Assembly: GCF_004295345.1 (NCBI RefSeq)
Contig: NZ_CP036200.1
Coordinates: 868,001-932,000 of the forward strand
Reading direction: 5' to 3'
DNA: 64,000 bases
Source of the DNA: Shewanella maritima
GTDB lineage: Bacteria; Pseudomonadota; Gammaproteobacteria; Enterobacterales; Shewanellaceae
This document shows positions 49,127 through 58,785 of the stretch, one piece after another (positions within the stretch are counted from its first letter, which is position 1; each line of letters opens with the position of its first letter). The notes beneath the pieces are model-generated. The model saw only the letters and a program-made list of their open reading frames with translations, did not search any database and had not been told where the DNA came from. Position numbers and translations under genes: made by a program.

Positions 49127-50245
49127 TTACTTTTCAGTGGTGTCAGTTACGTCAATACGATTAGCCATAGTGCTAACCTTGGCGCGGATTTTGGTCTCTA
49201 ACGCATCAACAAGATTGTTGTTGTCAAAGCGCTCTTTTTGGCGCACGCCATCATCGTAGTAACCACTCTTATTGTGACCGCCAGTTAGGCCGATATCAGA
49301 CACTAGCGCTTCACCTGGGCCGTTAACCACACAGCCAATGATTGATACATCCATTGCGGTGGTCACATCTTCTAGGCGACGCTCTAACTCATTAACAGTG
49401 CCAATTACATCAAACTCTTGGCGCGAGCATGATGGGCAGGCAATAAAGTTAATGCCGCGGCTACGAATGCGTAGCGACTTTAAGATATCAAAACCGACTT
49501 TAATTTCTTCTACTGGATCTGCTGCTAGTGAAATACGCAGCGTATCACCAATACCTTCAGCTAATAGCATGCCTAGGCCAACTGCTGATTTAACTGAGCC
49601 TGAGCGGAAACCGCCAGCCTCAGTAATACCTAGATGCAGAGGCTGTTGAATTTGTTTTGCTAGCAAGCGGTATGACTCAACAGCTAGAAACACATCTGAC
49701 GCCTTAACGCTGACTTTAAATTGGTCGAAGTTCAAACGGTCAAGAATATCAACATGGCGCATCGCTGATTCAAGCAGCGCTTCTGGTGTCGGCTCTTTGT
49801 ACTTGTCCATTAGGTCTTTTTCTAATGAACCGCCGTTTACACCAATGCGAATTGGGATATTCTTGTCGCGCGCACATTCTACTACGCTGCGAATGCGCTC
49901 TTCATTACCAATGTTGCCAGGATTGATGCGCAAGCAATCTACGCCGTATTCAGCAACTTTAAGTGCAATGCGGTAATCAAAATGAATATCGGCAACCAGT
50001 GGCACATCAACAGACTGCTTAATGACTTTAAATGCCTCTGCGGCATCCATAGTTGGCACAGACACACGTACAATGTCGGCACCGACTTTTTCTAATGAAC
50101 GAATTTGTGCAACTGTGGCTTCCACATCAGTCGTTTTGGTGTTGGTCATTGATTGCACGGCAATCGGCGCACCATCACCAATCGGTACGTCACCTACATA
50201 AATACGAGTAGAAGGACGGCGAATAATAGGAGATTCGTTATACAT
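49127..50245 (-). CDS. ispG: 4-hydroxy-3-methylbut-2-enyl diphosphate synthase
   Basis: A 372-residue iron-sulfur enzyme of the MEP isoprenoid pathway, converting MEcPP to HMBPP. The TIM barrel starts with [17 protein letters not shown] and [16 protein letters not shown]. The C-terminal domain carries the [4Fe-4S] ligands in [11 protein letters not shown] and CVVNGPGEA, the latter including the glutamate ligand. Needs flavodoxin or ferredoxin for electrons. Lies between rodZ (101-base gap) and hisS (34-base gap) in the block. Confidence 0.97.
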   Translation of the reverse strand: MYNESPIIRRPSTRIYVGDVPIGDGAPIAVQSMTNTKTTDVEATVAQIRSLEKVGADIVRVSVPTMDAAEAFKVIKQSVDVPLVADIHFDYRIALKVAEYGVDCLRINPGNIGNEERIRSVVECARDKNIPIRIGVNGGSLEKDLMDKYKEPTPEALLESAMRHVDILDRLNFDQFKVSVKASDVFLAVESYRLLAKQIQQPLHLGITEAGGFRSGSVKSAVGLGMLLAEGIGDTLRISLAADPVEEIKVGFDILKSLRIRSRGINFIACPSCSRQEFDVIGTVNELERRLEDVTTAMDVSIIGCVVNGPGEALVSDIGLTGGHNKSGYYDDGVRQKERFDNNNLVDALETKIRAKVSTMANRIDVTDTTEK

Positions 50246-50346
50246 GCAAATTTGCTCTAATTTGATTACTTCTGTATTTGGGTATAGCTAGCTATCGGCC
50301 ACGCTTGCGTTTGCTAACACTGCGCTTATTCGTTAACGCTAGAGCG

Positions 50347-51381
50347 CTAGCGCGACTGCGGCAAGGTTAGTCGTGCTACCTGACCTTCACGGTATCCAGA
50401 TAAGTCAACAGCTTGGTCATTAAACGTCATTGTGACAAATTGCGGCGCACCGATAATCACTTTAAGTGGGCTAACGCCATTTGCCTTAACCTCACGAGCC
50501 GATGATTTTACGCCATCCACAATCACCTTACCATTGGCATCGGTAACATTAATCCAACTGTCACCTGTAAGTGTAAAACCGATACTTGCTGCGCCCACAA
50601 CATTTTGGTCAACAACTGCTGCTTGAGTAACTTCTGCCACCGCATTGTTAGCATCATCAGTATCACGACTTGCAGTATCGCGCCTAGCTGCATCTGTACT
50701 GGCAACGTCATTTGACGTTGATAGCGGCTCAGCACTCGATGCTGCTCGCTCTGTTGTTGATGTAGTAAGTTGCATTGACTCAGCTTGTTCAGCGCTCATC
50801 GCTAGCGTGTCGCCCGAGTCAACTTCGACAGGCGTATCCGCCTGCTCTGCAACAATTTGCGCAACGAGTTCTTGCTCTGGCGACTGCCTAATTGCGGTTT
50901 TCTCTGCTTCAATCTCTTCAATACTTGGCTGTGAGAAATCATTGACTGCAAACTTATCATCTTTTTGCACCCACCAGGTCACCATTAACCCGAGTAATAC
51001 CAAGGCAATCACATAACCAAACCATTTAACCTGGCTATCGCGAGCCTGACGTTTAGTTTTGCGCGAGAAGCTTTGCATAGTTGGCGGGGTTGACTCTGGT
51101 AACTGCTGATCTAAACAGCTGGTAATCGCCGCTAGGTCAGCTTCAATATGCTTGGCATAGTTACGAATATAACCACGCATATAGGTAGTCGACGAGTCAT
51201 CACCAAAGTTGTCGTTCTCAATATTTTCTAGTACTTGAGGACGTAGATTTAGCGCAATTGCTACCGCATCAATGCTTAAGCCTTTATTTTCACGCGCATT
51301 ACGTAAAATGGCGCCCGCGGTGGCAACTTCTTCAAGTAATTCAGTTTGTTGATCTTGTTCTAATTCTTTCTGGTCATTCAT
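50347..51381 (-). CDS. rodZ: Cytoskeleton protein RodZ
   Basis: A 344-residue bitopic protein that links MreB to the cell-wall elongation machinery. The N-terminal Xre-like helix-turn-helix is at about 20-85 (GAILRNARENKGLSIDAVAI, then MRGYIRNYAKHIEA). One transmembrane helix lies at about 120-138 (WFGYVIALVLLGLMVTWWV). The periplasmic part has a long T/S/A/D-rich linker and a C-terminal beta domain (about 265-340: FTLTGDSWINVTDANGK, ending GQVARLTLP). Its ATG overlaps the pilW stop by one base (TAATG), so translation is coupled. Confidence 0.94.
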   Translation of the reverse strand: MNDQKELEQDQQTELLEEVATAGAILRNARENKGLSIDAVAIALNLRPQVLENIENDNFGDDSSTTYMRGYIRNYAKHIEADLAAITSCLDQQLPESTPPTMQSFSRKTKRQARDSQVKWFGYVIALVLLGLMVTWWVQKDDKFAVNDFSQPSIEEIEAEKTAIRQSPEQELVAQIVAEQADTPVEVDSGDTLAMSAEQAESMQLTTSTTERAASSAEPLSTSNDVASTDAARRDTASRDTDDANNAVAEVTQAAVVDQNVVGAASIGFTLTGDSWINVTDANGKVIVDGVKSSAREVKANGVSPLKVIIGAPQFVTMTFNDQAVDLSGYREGQVARLTLPQSR

Positions 51382-52166
51382 TAGTGCATGTTAGCTCTGT
51401 ATTCTTTTGCCTGCTTAGACTGTGGGAACTTGGCAATAAGTAAAATACCCAGGCGTTTCGCCGCCTCGATATTATTTAATTCCCGCTCGATCTTTATCCC
51501 TAAAGCTAAACTCTCAGCTGTCTCACCCGATAGTTTGTGGTAATAAGACAGGTATTTCTGAGCACCACTATAGTCAGCATCTTCCATTGCTAACTCAATT
51601 AAATCATTTACGCTTGCCGTTCTTCTTGGATCGTACTTCAACGCCATTTCAAAGTACTCACGTGCTTTAGCGTTATCACCTGCTTTGCGGCTACATACCC
51701 CTAGGTTTTCATAACTTGAGGCGGTACGCGTGTATTTTGGCATATTAATGGCTGCCAAAAACTGCTTTTCAGCGCGCTCGTACTTCTCTTGCTGGCACAA
51801 GAACACACCAAAATTATTACGGGCATCACCAGTGGCATTGCCCGAATTAATCGCATCTTCATAGGCGTCTTCAGTACGAACTAAGTCGCCTACGGTTTGA
51901 TAGTAATAAGCTAGTGCCACGTGCACTTCACTTAAATGCGGCGCGTAAGACACCGCTTTATCAAGATTAAACTTGGCTTGTTCGCTATTACCGCGCTGTA
52001 AATAGGTTAATCCTAACTGCATTCTTTCACGGGCAGCGGCCTCTTTATCCATTGCTCGTTCAGACACTGGCACATCTGTGCCAGAATAGGTGCGCTCAGT
52101 TACGCAACCAGTAACGGTTAAAGACAGTAGCGTTACACCCAATAGATGTGGCAGTCCGTGCTTCAT
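51381..52166 (-). CDS. pilW: Type IV pilus biogenesis/stability protein PilW (PilF)
   Basis: A 261-residue lipoprotein. The lipobox is LTVTGC (Cys21), followed by about six TPR repeats (RMQLGLTYLQRGNSEQA, HVALAYYYQTVGDL, NNFGVFLCQQEKYERAEKQF, YENLGVCSRKAGDNAKA). It is the outer-membrane pilotin that helps PilQ secretin assembly. It starts 31 bases after rlmN and overlaps rodZ by one base. The order rlmN-pilW-rodZ is the common one in pili-bearing gammaproteobacteria. Confidence 0.94.
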   Translation of the reverse strand: MKHGLPHLLGVTLLSLTVTGCVTERTYSGTDVPVSERAMDKEAAARERMQLGLTYLQRGNSEQAKFNLDKAVSYAPHLSEVHVALAYYYQTVGDLVRTEDAYEDAINSGNATGDARNNFGVFLCQQEKYERAEKQFLAAINMPKYTRTASSYENLGVCSRKAGDNAKAREYFEMALKYDPRRTASVNDLIELAMEDADYSGAQKYLSYYHKLSGETAESLALGIKIERELNNIEAAKRLGILLIAKFPQSKQAKEYRANMH

Positions 52167-52197
52167 TGAATAACCTATTTATCGTACAAACAAAGAG

Positions 52198-53319
52198 TTA
52201 GTCCATTGTGACCGAAATCTGATTTTGTTGCATTTGTTTTTTTGCCAAACGCTTAGTCCGGTCACGAATATCACCAGCAAGCTGACCACAAGCGGCGTCA
52301 ATATCATCACCACGCGTTTTACGCACAATGACGGTTAGCCCATATTCCATCAACACTTTCGAGAAACGGTCAATGCGTGAGTTAGACGAGCGACCATATG
52401 GAGAGCCAGGATAAGGGTTAAACGGAATTAAGTTAACCTTACATGGAGTATCTTTCATGACTTTCGCAAGTTCATGGGCCTGATCTGTGCTGTCGTTGAT
52501 ATGATCGAGCATCACATACTCCACAGTCACCTTGCCGCGGTTAGCATTTGATTTAGCAAGGTAGCGGCGAATTGCTGCCAGAAAGTCCTCTAACGGATAC
52601 TTCTTATTCACAGGCACAAGCACGTCACGCAACTCGTCATTTGGGGCGTGGATACTTACCGCTAAGGCAACATCTAACGCATCACCAAACTTATCAAGCG
52701 CTGGCACGACACCTGAGGTTGATAAGGTCACGCGACGTTTTGACAAACTAAAGCCAAAGTCATCAAGCATGATGTCAATGGCAGGAATAACGTTAGCCAA
52801 GTTAAGTAGAGGTTCACCCATACCCATCATTACTACGTTAGTAATTGGGCGCTCACCAGTTTCTTTTTGGAAACCTAAGAATTGCGACACTCGCCAAATT
52901 TGACCAACAATTTCACCAACGGTTAGGTTACGGTTAAAACCTTGCTGCGCTGTCGAGCAGAAAGTGCATTCAAGCGCGCAACCTACTTGTGAAGACACAC
53001 ATAAGGTGGCGCGGTCATCTTCAGGAATATAAACGGTTTCAACTTCCTGACCTTGACCCACATTGATGGCAAACTTAATAGTGCCATCTGAAGACTTTTG
53101 GTAGCTCGAAATCTCTGGGGCAACAATCTCACAGCGCGCAGCTAATTTAGCACGTAGCTTTTTGTTGATGTTGTTCATTTCTTCGAAGTCGCTAACACCA
53201 AAATGATAAATCCACTTCATTAGCTGATCAGCGCGAAACGGCTTTTCGCCCATTTCGACAAATAAGGCACGTAGCGCCTTACGATCTAAATCTAATAAAT
53301 TGATCTTTTTCTCACTCAT
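52198..53319 (-). CDS. rlmN: Dual-specificity 23S rRNA/tRNA m2A methyltransferase RlmN
   Basis: A 373-residue radical-SAM enzyme that methylates A2503 of 23S rRNA and A37 of some tRNAs. The cluster-binding cysteines are C114-x3-C118-x2-C121 ([15 protein letters not shown]). The second catalytic cysteine lies in DIDAACGQL near the C-terminus. Other family blocks are [25 protein letters not shown] and [11 protein letters not shown]. First gene of the long block ending at bamB; its promoter should lie in the 230 bases before the divergent CNNM gene. Confidence 0.97.
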   Translation of the reverse strand: MSEKKINLLDLDRKALRALFVEMGEKPFRADQLMKWIYHFGVSDFEEMNNINKKLRAKLAARCEIVAPEISSYQKSSDGTIKFAINVGQGQEVETVYIPEDDRATLCVSSQVGCALECTFCSTAQQGFNRNLTVGEIVGQIWRVSQFLGFQKETGERPITNVVMMGMGEPLLNLANVIPAIDIMLDDFGFSLSKRRVTLSTSGVVPALDKFGDALDVALAVSIHAPNDELRDVLVPVNKKYPLEDFLAAIRRYLAKSNANRGKVTVEYVMLDHINDSTDQAHELAKVMKDTPCKVNLIPFNPYPGSPYGRSSNSRIDRFSKVLMEYGLTVIVRKTRGDDIDAACGQLAGDIRDRTKRLAKKQMQQNQISVTMD

Positions 53320-53549
53320 TTTTGTTTAACCTCGAACACCAAAGACAGCCACAGGGCGGCGAATTATACAGATAATGGCATTTATTAGCCAGCACTTGTG
53401 TAAGCCAGCTAAGCCACAATAACCATGCTTAAATGTGCAGCATCTGGAATGTTGATTTTAAATATAAACAGATAGGATTTATCAAAGACTATGCTAAAAT
53501 TCCTTGGCGTTAATGTTAACGCGCCACTTAAAGACTTTAAAAACCCCAT

Positions 53550-54647
53550 ATGATAACCCTTATCATTATAGTGATCGTCTCAATCGGCGTATCATTTTTG
53601 TGCAGTATATTCGAAGCTGTTCTATTGTCTGTTACCCCAAGTTATATCGCCTCGCTCGCCAGTAGCGATCCAAAAGCGGCTAAACGACTTGAGGCGCAAA
53701 AAGAAAATGTTGAGTCACCTCTAGTGTCTATCCTTACCTTAAACACGGTCGCCCATACTGTAGGCGCAGCGGTAGCAGGTGCTCAGGCAGCAAAGGTATT
53801 TGGCGATGAAATGCTTGGTATTTTTTCGGGCGTACTGACATTCCTTATCCTGTTTTTCTCAGAAATTATTCCTAAAACCTTAGGTGCCAACTACTGGCGA
53901 CGCCTAGCACCTATGGTTTCATTTATTTTAATGTGGCTCGAAAAGCTCACTATGCCACTTATCTGGATGTCACAAAAAGTGACCAAGCTGATGGGTAAAG
54001 GCGATGAAGGTCAATACATTCGTCAGGAAATGAGCGCAATGGCTGCAATTGGCCGTGAGTCTGGTGAGTTAGACGAACAAGAATCGGGCATTTTAACCCA
54101 GATGTTGTCGGTCAAAGATATGCCGGTAAAAGCGATTATGACGCCGCGCACGGTTATTTATAAATTAGCCGCAAGTACCACTCATCAGGAGTTTTTGCAG
54201 CAACATCTTGGCGTACCATTTACGCGTTTACCTGTGTTTGCTGATGACGACCGTGACAACATTGTGGGTTACATTAACCGTAACGATATATTGGCAAACG
54301 CCGCTCGTACACCACAAGAAAGCATTGGGATTCACAAAAAGAACTTACTGGTTATCCCTGAAACTGCAAAAGTACTACCACTGTTTCAGCTAATGACCCA
54401 GCGCAAGTCTAAAATGGCAATTATTGTCGATGAATACGGCTCAAGCGAAGGTATCATCACCATTGAAGATATCGTCGAATCACTACTTGGACTTGAAATC
54501 GTTGACCAAAATGACCCGGCTATCGACATGCAACAGCTTGCCCGAGAACAATGGCAGCGCCGCATGAAGAACAAAGGCATTGTACTTTCTGCCGATGACG
54601 GTGAATTTGCTAATGCAGATGCAACTCAAAGCCCGCCAGCTCAGTAA
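53550..54647 (+). CDS. CNNM transmembrane and CBS-pair protein (CorC/HlyC-type)
   Basis: A 365-residue inner-membrane protein. The CNNM/DUF21 domain (about 1-175) has three to four hydrophobic helices with FLCSIFEAVLLSVTPSYI, TLNTVAHTVGAAVAG and FSEIIPKTLGANY. It is followed by a CBS pair at about 190-330 (IMTPRTVIYKL, then LPVFADDDRDNIVGYINRND and DEYGSSEGIITIEDIVESLLG). The C-terminal transporter-associated domain of longer relatives is missing; the tail is short. Relatives affect magnesium or other divalent cation export. Stand-alone gene, divergent from rlmN. Confidence 0.9.
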   Translation: MITLIIIVIVSIGVSFLCSIFEAVLLSVTPSYIASLASSDPKAAKRLEAQKENVESPLVSILTLNTVAHTVGAAVAGAQAAKVFGDEMLGIFSGVLTFLILFFSEIIPKTLGANYWRRLAPMVSFILMWLEKLTMPLIWMSQKVTKLMGKGDEGQYIRQEMSAMAAIGRESGELDEQESGILTQMLSVKDMPVKAIMTPRTVIYKLAASTTHQEFLQQHLGVPFTRLPVFADDDRDNIVGYINRNDILANAARTPQESIGIHKKNLLVIPETAKVLPLFQLMTQRKSKMAIIVDEYGSSEGIITIEDIVESLLGLEIVDQNDPAIDMQQLAREQWQRRMKNKGIVLSADDGEFANADATQSPPAQ

Positions 54648-54674
54648 TACTTAGGGAACTATCAATATTTATAG

Positions 54675-54722
54675 GATATAACTCTCTATTGACAGATATA
54701 ACTCTGTATTCTCGGATATAAT
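54675..54722. repeat. Two and a half 20-bp tandem units
   Basis: GATATAACTCTCTATTGACA at 54675, a diverged copy GATATAACTCTGTATTCTCG at 54695 and a partial GATATAAT at 54715. Likely slippage between the CNNM gene and its terminator. Confidence 0.75.
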
Positions 54723-54723
54723 A

Positions 54724-54754
54724 GAAAAAGCGCTACTTTAAGTAGCGCTTTTCA
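54724..54754 (+). terminator. Terminator after the CNNM gene
   Basis: GAAAAAGCGCTACTT and AAGTAGCGCTTTTC form a long stem with a T tract in its right arm. Confidence 0.85.
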
Positions 54755-54796
54755 TTTCCATCTTTCCTGATCAGGAAACAACAAGCAGGACATCAT

Positions 54797-56608
54797 ATGC
54801 AACAAAGCTACCGCTTACACCTGGCACATATTAACGATACTCACTCCAACTTTGAGCCATGTAATGTACGCTTTACCATCACAGACAAAGAGCACACCCA
54901 AGACCCAAACCAAAACGGCAATCAAGGTATATCGCATCCCCAGTATCAAGTCGCCACGTTTTCCGGCGGTTATGCTCGTCTAGGCTATCAAATTGAGCAA
55001 GCCAGAGCGAAAGCGCTACAAAGTGATAGCGAGTTTTTATTCTTACACGGCGGCGACAGTTTTCAGGGCACCTTATACTTTCGTGAATTTAAAGGCGCAG
55101 CTAATGCCCACTTACTCAACTTGCTAAAGCCAGATGCTATGGTACTTGGCAATCATGAAATTGATGCAGGTAACAGCCCAGTTAAAGCTTTCCTTAATCG
55201 CATCGAATTTCCGCTGCTAGCTGGCAATATGGATTTGAGTCAGGAAGATAAAACCAAAGACGCCAAGTTAAGCGGCCACCCAATGCTGTATGACTATGAT
55301 AACGACAGCGCGACAGCCAAGGTGCTACTAAAACCATTTTACGATCAAAAAATTGCCATTGTCGGTATCACCCTAGATCAAATGAAGCTGATCGCGAGAC
55401 CCGACGCTGACACGCACTTTGTTCACGCCATTGACTGCACCAGACGCACAGTACAAGCGCTAAAAGCTCAAGGTATTCACCACATTTTGATTCTGAGCCA
55501 TTTAGGGCTAGAGCAAGACCGTGAGCTTGCTCAAGCAGTTGATGGCATTAGTTTAATCATTGGTGGGCACTCACACTCTCTGCAAGGTGATTTTAGCGAG
55601 CTAGGACTGGGTAAACTTGAATATGGCGAGCGGATTAATAACACACCCATCGTTCAGGCAGGCAAATATGCCGAGACCTTAGGGCTTGCACAAATTGAAT
55701 TCGACAAACACGGTAAAGTTATCGCACTTGAAGGCGGCAATCACTTTATGTTGTCTCAACAGGTGGATATTAGGCCGCAGCCAAGTGAAAACTCAGATGA
55801 AACAAGTAGTCTTGACCCACAATCGTTAAGCACGATTACTCTTGAGCGCATTAAACAAACATTGAAAACCCACTCGGCAGATCTTGGCGATACAGCAAAC
55901 CAGGCTATAGATGATGTGATTCATAGCGACTACCGCCCTGCACTCGATAAGCTAGAAGATGAAACCCTCGCCTATATTCCTCGCGACTTTATTCATACTC
56001 GTCTGCCAAGCAAAGACTTCCCTCATGGCAGTGAGTTAGCACCTTGGGTCAGTCGAAGCATGTACAAGGCGGCAAAAAAGACCGAGCAAGATCTCGACTT
56101 TGCCCTGCACAATGCTGGCGGCGTAAGACAAAACTTAACAAAAGGTCGCTTGTCTATGGCTGACGTTGTTGGGCGTATTTTGCCATTTGAGCTGCCGCTG
56201 ACGTTATACCAAATTCAAGGCGTGCACCTTAAAACAGCACTAGAGTCTGCAATTGACGCTGCGACCAATAATGGCATTGCAGGAACAGGCACCGGCAGTT
56301 TCCCTTACCCATACGGCTTAAGGTTTAGCTACGATGGCAAGAAACGTCCCGGCGAGCGGGTATCAGAGGTGCTAGTTTATCGCAACAAGCTATGGCAAGC
56401 GCTTGAGCTTGATAGCTTCTACATAGGTGTTTCAACCGCCTACACTGCCTCAGGAAAAGAAGGCTATGGGCCGTTACTTAAAGCGCAATGGCAAAAAGAG
56501 TTACAGCAGCAAACCCTGCAAGAAGCGTTTGTGGATTATGTCAGTCAATACTCAGACAAGATCACTGAGCCACTCATGCGCAACGTTGACTTTGCCCGAC
56601 ACAATTAG
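54797..56608 (+). CDS. 5'-nucleotidase/UshA-like metallophosphatase without signal peptide
   Basis: A 603-residue two-domain protein. The metallophosphoesterase domain begins almost at the start with HINDTHSNF (11-19), then LHGGDSFQG, GNHEIDAG, SHLGLEQD and GGHSHSLQG: the full two-metal site. The 5'-nucleotidase C-terminal domain follows at about 375-600, with ALHNAGGVRQNL, ILPFELPLTLYQIQG and a substrate loop near GTGSFPYPYGLRF. Known UshA enzymes are periplasmic; this protein has only ten residues before the first motif and no hydrophobic leader, so it appears cytoplasmic. ATG at 54797 follows AGGACATCAT. Stand-alone gene. Confidence 0.88.
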   Translation: MQQSYRLHLAHINDTHSNFEPCNVRFTITDKEHTQDPNQNGNQGISHPQYQVATFSGGYARLGYQIEQARAKALQSDSEFLFLHGGDSFQGTLYFREFKGAANAHLLNLLKPDAMVLGNHEIDAGNSPVKAFLNRIEFPLLAGNMDLSQEDKTKDAKLSGHPMLYDYDNDSATAKVLLKPFYDQKIAIVGITLDQMKLIARPDADTHFVHAIDCTRRTVQALKAQGIHHILILSHLGLEQDRELAQAVDGISLIIGGHSHSLQGDFSELGLGKLEYGERINNTPIVQAGKYAETLGLAQIEFDKHGKVIALEGGNHFMLSQQVDIRPQPSENSDETSSLDPQSLSTITLERIKQTLKTHSADLGDTANQAIDDVIHSDYRPALDKLEDETLAYIPRDFIHTRLPSKDFPHGSELAPWVSRSMYKAAKKTEQDLDFALHNAGGVRQNLTKGRLSMADVVGRILPFELPLTLYQIQGVHLKTALESAIDAATNNGIAGTGTGSFPYPYGLRFSYDGKKRPGERVSEVLVYRNKLWQALELDSFYIGVSTAYTASGKEGYGPLLKAQWQKELQQQTLQEAFVDYVSQYSDKITEPLMRNVDFARHN

Positions 56609-56933
56609 CCCATCTCCCCAATCGCGAACTCAGACTTTAATTTTAGCGGCTCACAATCGAGCCGCCTCACATTTGAACCGCTTTAGTAGCGTAAGCCTGA
56701 GTCAAGAGGTCGGTTAATTGGTGTTGGATCACAGAACATTAGTGATTTACATGACTATCAAGATTTTACGTGCTTAACTAGACTCAGCATGCTGCTCCTA
56801 GCATGAAAGAAAATAGAATCAAATACATTTAAATGTGCGAGTTTGTTACTGAATTCAATCGATTTAACAGAAGATTCGTATATATTTAATCGCGTAAATC
56901 GTTAGCGCAATAGATGAGATAGGACACATTTCC
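56609..56933. other. Intergenic region before the NrfJ-like gene, nothing clear
   Basis: 325 bases with no convincing gene. A frame crossing from 56427 to 56717 is a shadow of the nucleotidase gene. The AT-rich end (ATATATTTAAT near 56880) probably carries the promoter of the next gene. Confidence 0.55.
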
Positions 56934-57236
56934 ATGAAAGCAAAACTGATTAAACTTGCCGCTGCAGCAACTTTGGCTTTAGGTTTCTCTTCAGCGTGGG
57001 CACAAGGTGTGATCCATGAAGGTGAAGTTGTAGACACTATGAATGGTGGCGGCTACACCTATGTTCAAATTAAAGACACAGAAAAAACTTACTGGGCTGC
57101 AGGTCCACAAGTACAAGTTGTTAAAGGCGACAAAGTACAAGTGTCTGAGCAAATGTGGATGACTGATTTCAAAAGCTCAAGCCTAAACCGCACTTTTGAC
57201 AAAATTATGTTTGTTGGTCACATCAACAAACAATAA
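56934..57236 (+). CDS. NrfJ-related small periplasmic protein
   Basis: A 100-residue exported protein. The signal peptide is LIKLAAAATLALGFSSAWA, with cleavage before QGVIH. The mature 76 residues form a small beta-rich domain: HEGEVVDTMNGGGYTYVQIK, TYWAAGPQVQVVKGDKVQV, then LNRTFDKIMFVGHI. This matches the small proteins annotated as NrfJ-related in Shewanella. NrfJ was named from a nitrite-reductase locus in Wolinella, and no nitrite reductase genes are near here. No cysteines in the mature part. Function unknown. It ends with its own terminator. Confidence 0.8.
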   Translation: MKAKLIKLAAAATLALGFSSAWAQGVIHEGEVVDTMNGGGYTYVQIKDTEKTYWAAGPQVQVVKGDKVQVSEQMWMTDFKSSSLNRTFDKIMFVGHINKQ

Positions 57237-57255
57237 CACTTACATTCAGATTGAA

Positions 57256-57286
57256 TAATAGGCTAATCAAACGATTAGCCTATTTT
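57256..57286 (+). terminator. Terminator after the NrfJ-related gene
   Basis: AATAGGCTAATC-AAAC-GATTAGCCTATT then TTG, about 20 bases past the stop codon. Confidence 0.9.
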
Positions 57287-57301
57287 GTATACGCGCTTAT
57301 T

Positions 57302-57477
57302 ATACCAATTGGGATAAATGAGTGTTCAGATATTACACAGGGAAAATCGTTTAGAACAAGGCGGAAATTGCAGCTAGCTAGTCGTTCTACCTACAAAATT
57401 TCTAACGAAGTTATAGGCCATTTTTACCGATAAGAAGTAACCAGTAAGAATGATCACATTCTTATGCTAATTGGTAT
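57302..57477 (+). mobile_element. MITE-like element, copy 3 (176-bp class)
   Basis: It starts ATACCAATTGGG and ends CTAATTGGTAT, with the same interior as copy 2, including the TAGCTAGTCGTTCTACCTAC region. It ends four bases before the start codon of the acetyltransferase gene, so its right end occupies the ribosome-binding-site region. Confidence 0.85.
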
Positions 57478-57481
57478 TACC

Positions 57482-57997
57482 ATGCAGATAGTTCGATACC
57501 AACCACATCATGCTAAGGCCATCAGTCAAGTGTTTCACCAAGCTGTACAAGCCATTGAGCACCCGAGGTATTCAAAAGCCAAACTAAATGCTTGGAGCTG
57601 CTCACCGCGCTCTGCAAAGTATTGGCATCTGCGCAGCAAAGCGTATATGAATAAATCCAATCATAAACCACACAAGCATTGCGGCATAACCTGGGTTGCG
57701 CAAACTCATAACCAACAAGTTGTAGGGTTTATCAATATGGCGGTTGGGTTCCATCAGGCGGGCTATATAAATCACCTCTATGTTTTACCTGAGTATGCCG
57801 GGCAAGGCATAGCATCGCAGCTTCTATATCAGGCTCAACAATGGGCTGAAACCATAGGTTATGCTAAGCTAAGCGCGGACGCGTCATATCTATCAAAAGC
57901 GCTGTTTGAAAAACATGGGTTTAACTCGCTACACACCAGTTTTCAGCGCAAGCAAAACTGCACCTTCAATGGCTTTTTTGTCGAAAAAGGGCTGTAA
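57482..57997 (+). CDS. GNAT family N-acetyltransferase
   Basis: A 171-residue acetyltransferase. The acetyl-CoA-binding motif A is INHLYVLPEYAGQGIASQLL (about 100-119), preceded by VVGFINMAVGF and followed by ALFEKHGFNSL. The N-terminus MQIVRYQPHHAKAISQVFHQAV is the common pattern of this group (similar to YafP). The acceptor is unknown. ATG at 57482 begins just outside MITE copy 3, and no ribosome-binding site remains in front of it except AT-rich repeat sequence; expression may be reduced or come from the element. It converges with the DUF3820 gene. Confidence 0.88.
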   Translation: MQIVRYQPHHAKAISQVFHQAVQAIEHPRYSKAKLNAWSCSPRSAKYWHLRSKAYMNKSNHKPHKHCGITWVAQTHNQQVVGFINMAVGFHQAGYINHLYVLPEYAGQGIASQLLYQAQQWAETIGYAKLSADASYLSKALFEKHGFNSLHTSFQRKQNCTFNGFFVEKGL

Positions 57998-58009
57998 TTC
58001 CCCTACACG

Positions 58010-58222
58010 CTAGTCCCGAAGCAAAGGCTGTAACATTGCCTCCAGCCCATTGAGTTTAACTTCATATATCAAAGCTAACTGCTCACCAAGTTTCCCTTCA
58101 GGGAAACCGTTAGCATGAAACCAAACTAAGTAGGGTTCAGGCAACTGTAATAGTTTACGCCCAGCATACTTGCCAAAAGGCATCACCTGATTCACCGCTT
58201 CAATAAGCTGTTGCTGCTGCAT
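58010..58222 (-). CDS. DUF3820 family protein
   Basis: A 70-residue cytoplasmic protein. The conserved block is MPFGKYAGRKLLQLPEPYLVWF (split: MPFGKYAGRKLL, then PEPYLVWF), followed by GFPEGKLGEQLALIYEVKLNG, which defines DUF3820. The function is unknown; similar modules occur at the ends of some exonucleases and helicases. It lies 12 bases from the convergent acetyltransferase stop. The ATG at 58222 has GGAGAG upstream, supporting a real gene despite its small size. Confidence 0.87.
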   Translation of the reverse strand: MQQQQLIEAVNQVMPFGKYAGRKLLQLPEPYLVWFHANGFPEGKLGEQLALIYEVKLNGLEAMLQPLLRD

Positions 58223-58785
58223 AACCTACTCTCCAAAACCTAACTGGTTCTTCAAAAAACATGTGTAGACCGCATGTGTCAAATAGCCAAGACCGCAGTT
58301 CGCTTGAAACAAAAGCACTTTGCGGCGTTTTATTTTTATATCAAATTGAAATTAACCAGCAAATTAACCAATCATTTTAGTTATTAAAAATATAACATTG
58401 CGACTAGTTTAGCGCACAATATACGCACAAAACCCGAGCTGCAAAAATTTGACATTAGTGCAAAGCCAGTCACAACCAGCGCTTCACACTTTGCGCCTGC
58501 TAAACCGACAAACTAAAGTCAAAAAACCGCCAAACCTAAGTTGCACGTCAATAAAATATCATCACGACAAATAGAAAAAATCGTCAAAATTCAACCAATT
58601 GACGTATCACAAGCTGACTTTTAAGCTTTAACTTTGAGCGCTTTCACCATGTATGAAAACTAAGTAAATAGATACTACGTAATAGTTTCATCGGCAAGCA
58701 TACAGCTTAAGTGGACGATGGCAAATGAGCTTTCACGTTAGACGAATTTTAGGGCAGACAAGTTTACAGTCTTAAGGACGGCATT
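58223..58785. other. 563-base region upstream of the parA-like gene
   Basis: No gene found. It is AT-rich and contains three CGTCAA-type sequences: 58546 (CGTCAA), 58582 (CGTCAA) and 58599 (TTGACG); the last two form an inverted repeat. These could be binding sites for the small partner of the ParA-like protein, but that is speculative. The true ribosome-binding site AAGGAC lies just before 58786. Confidence 0.5.
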
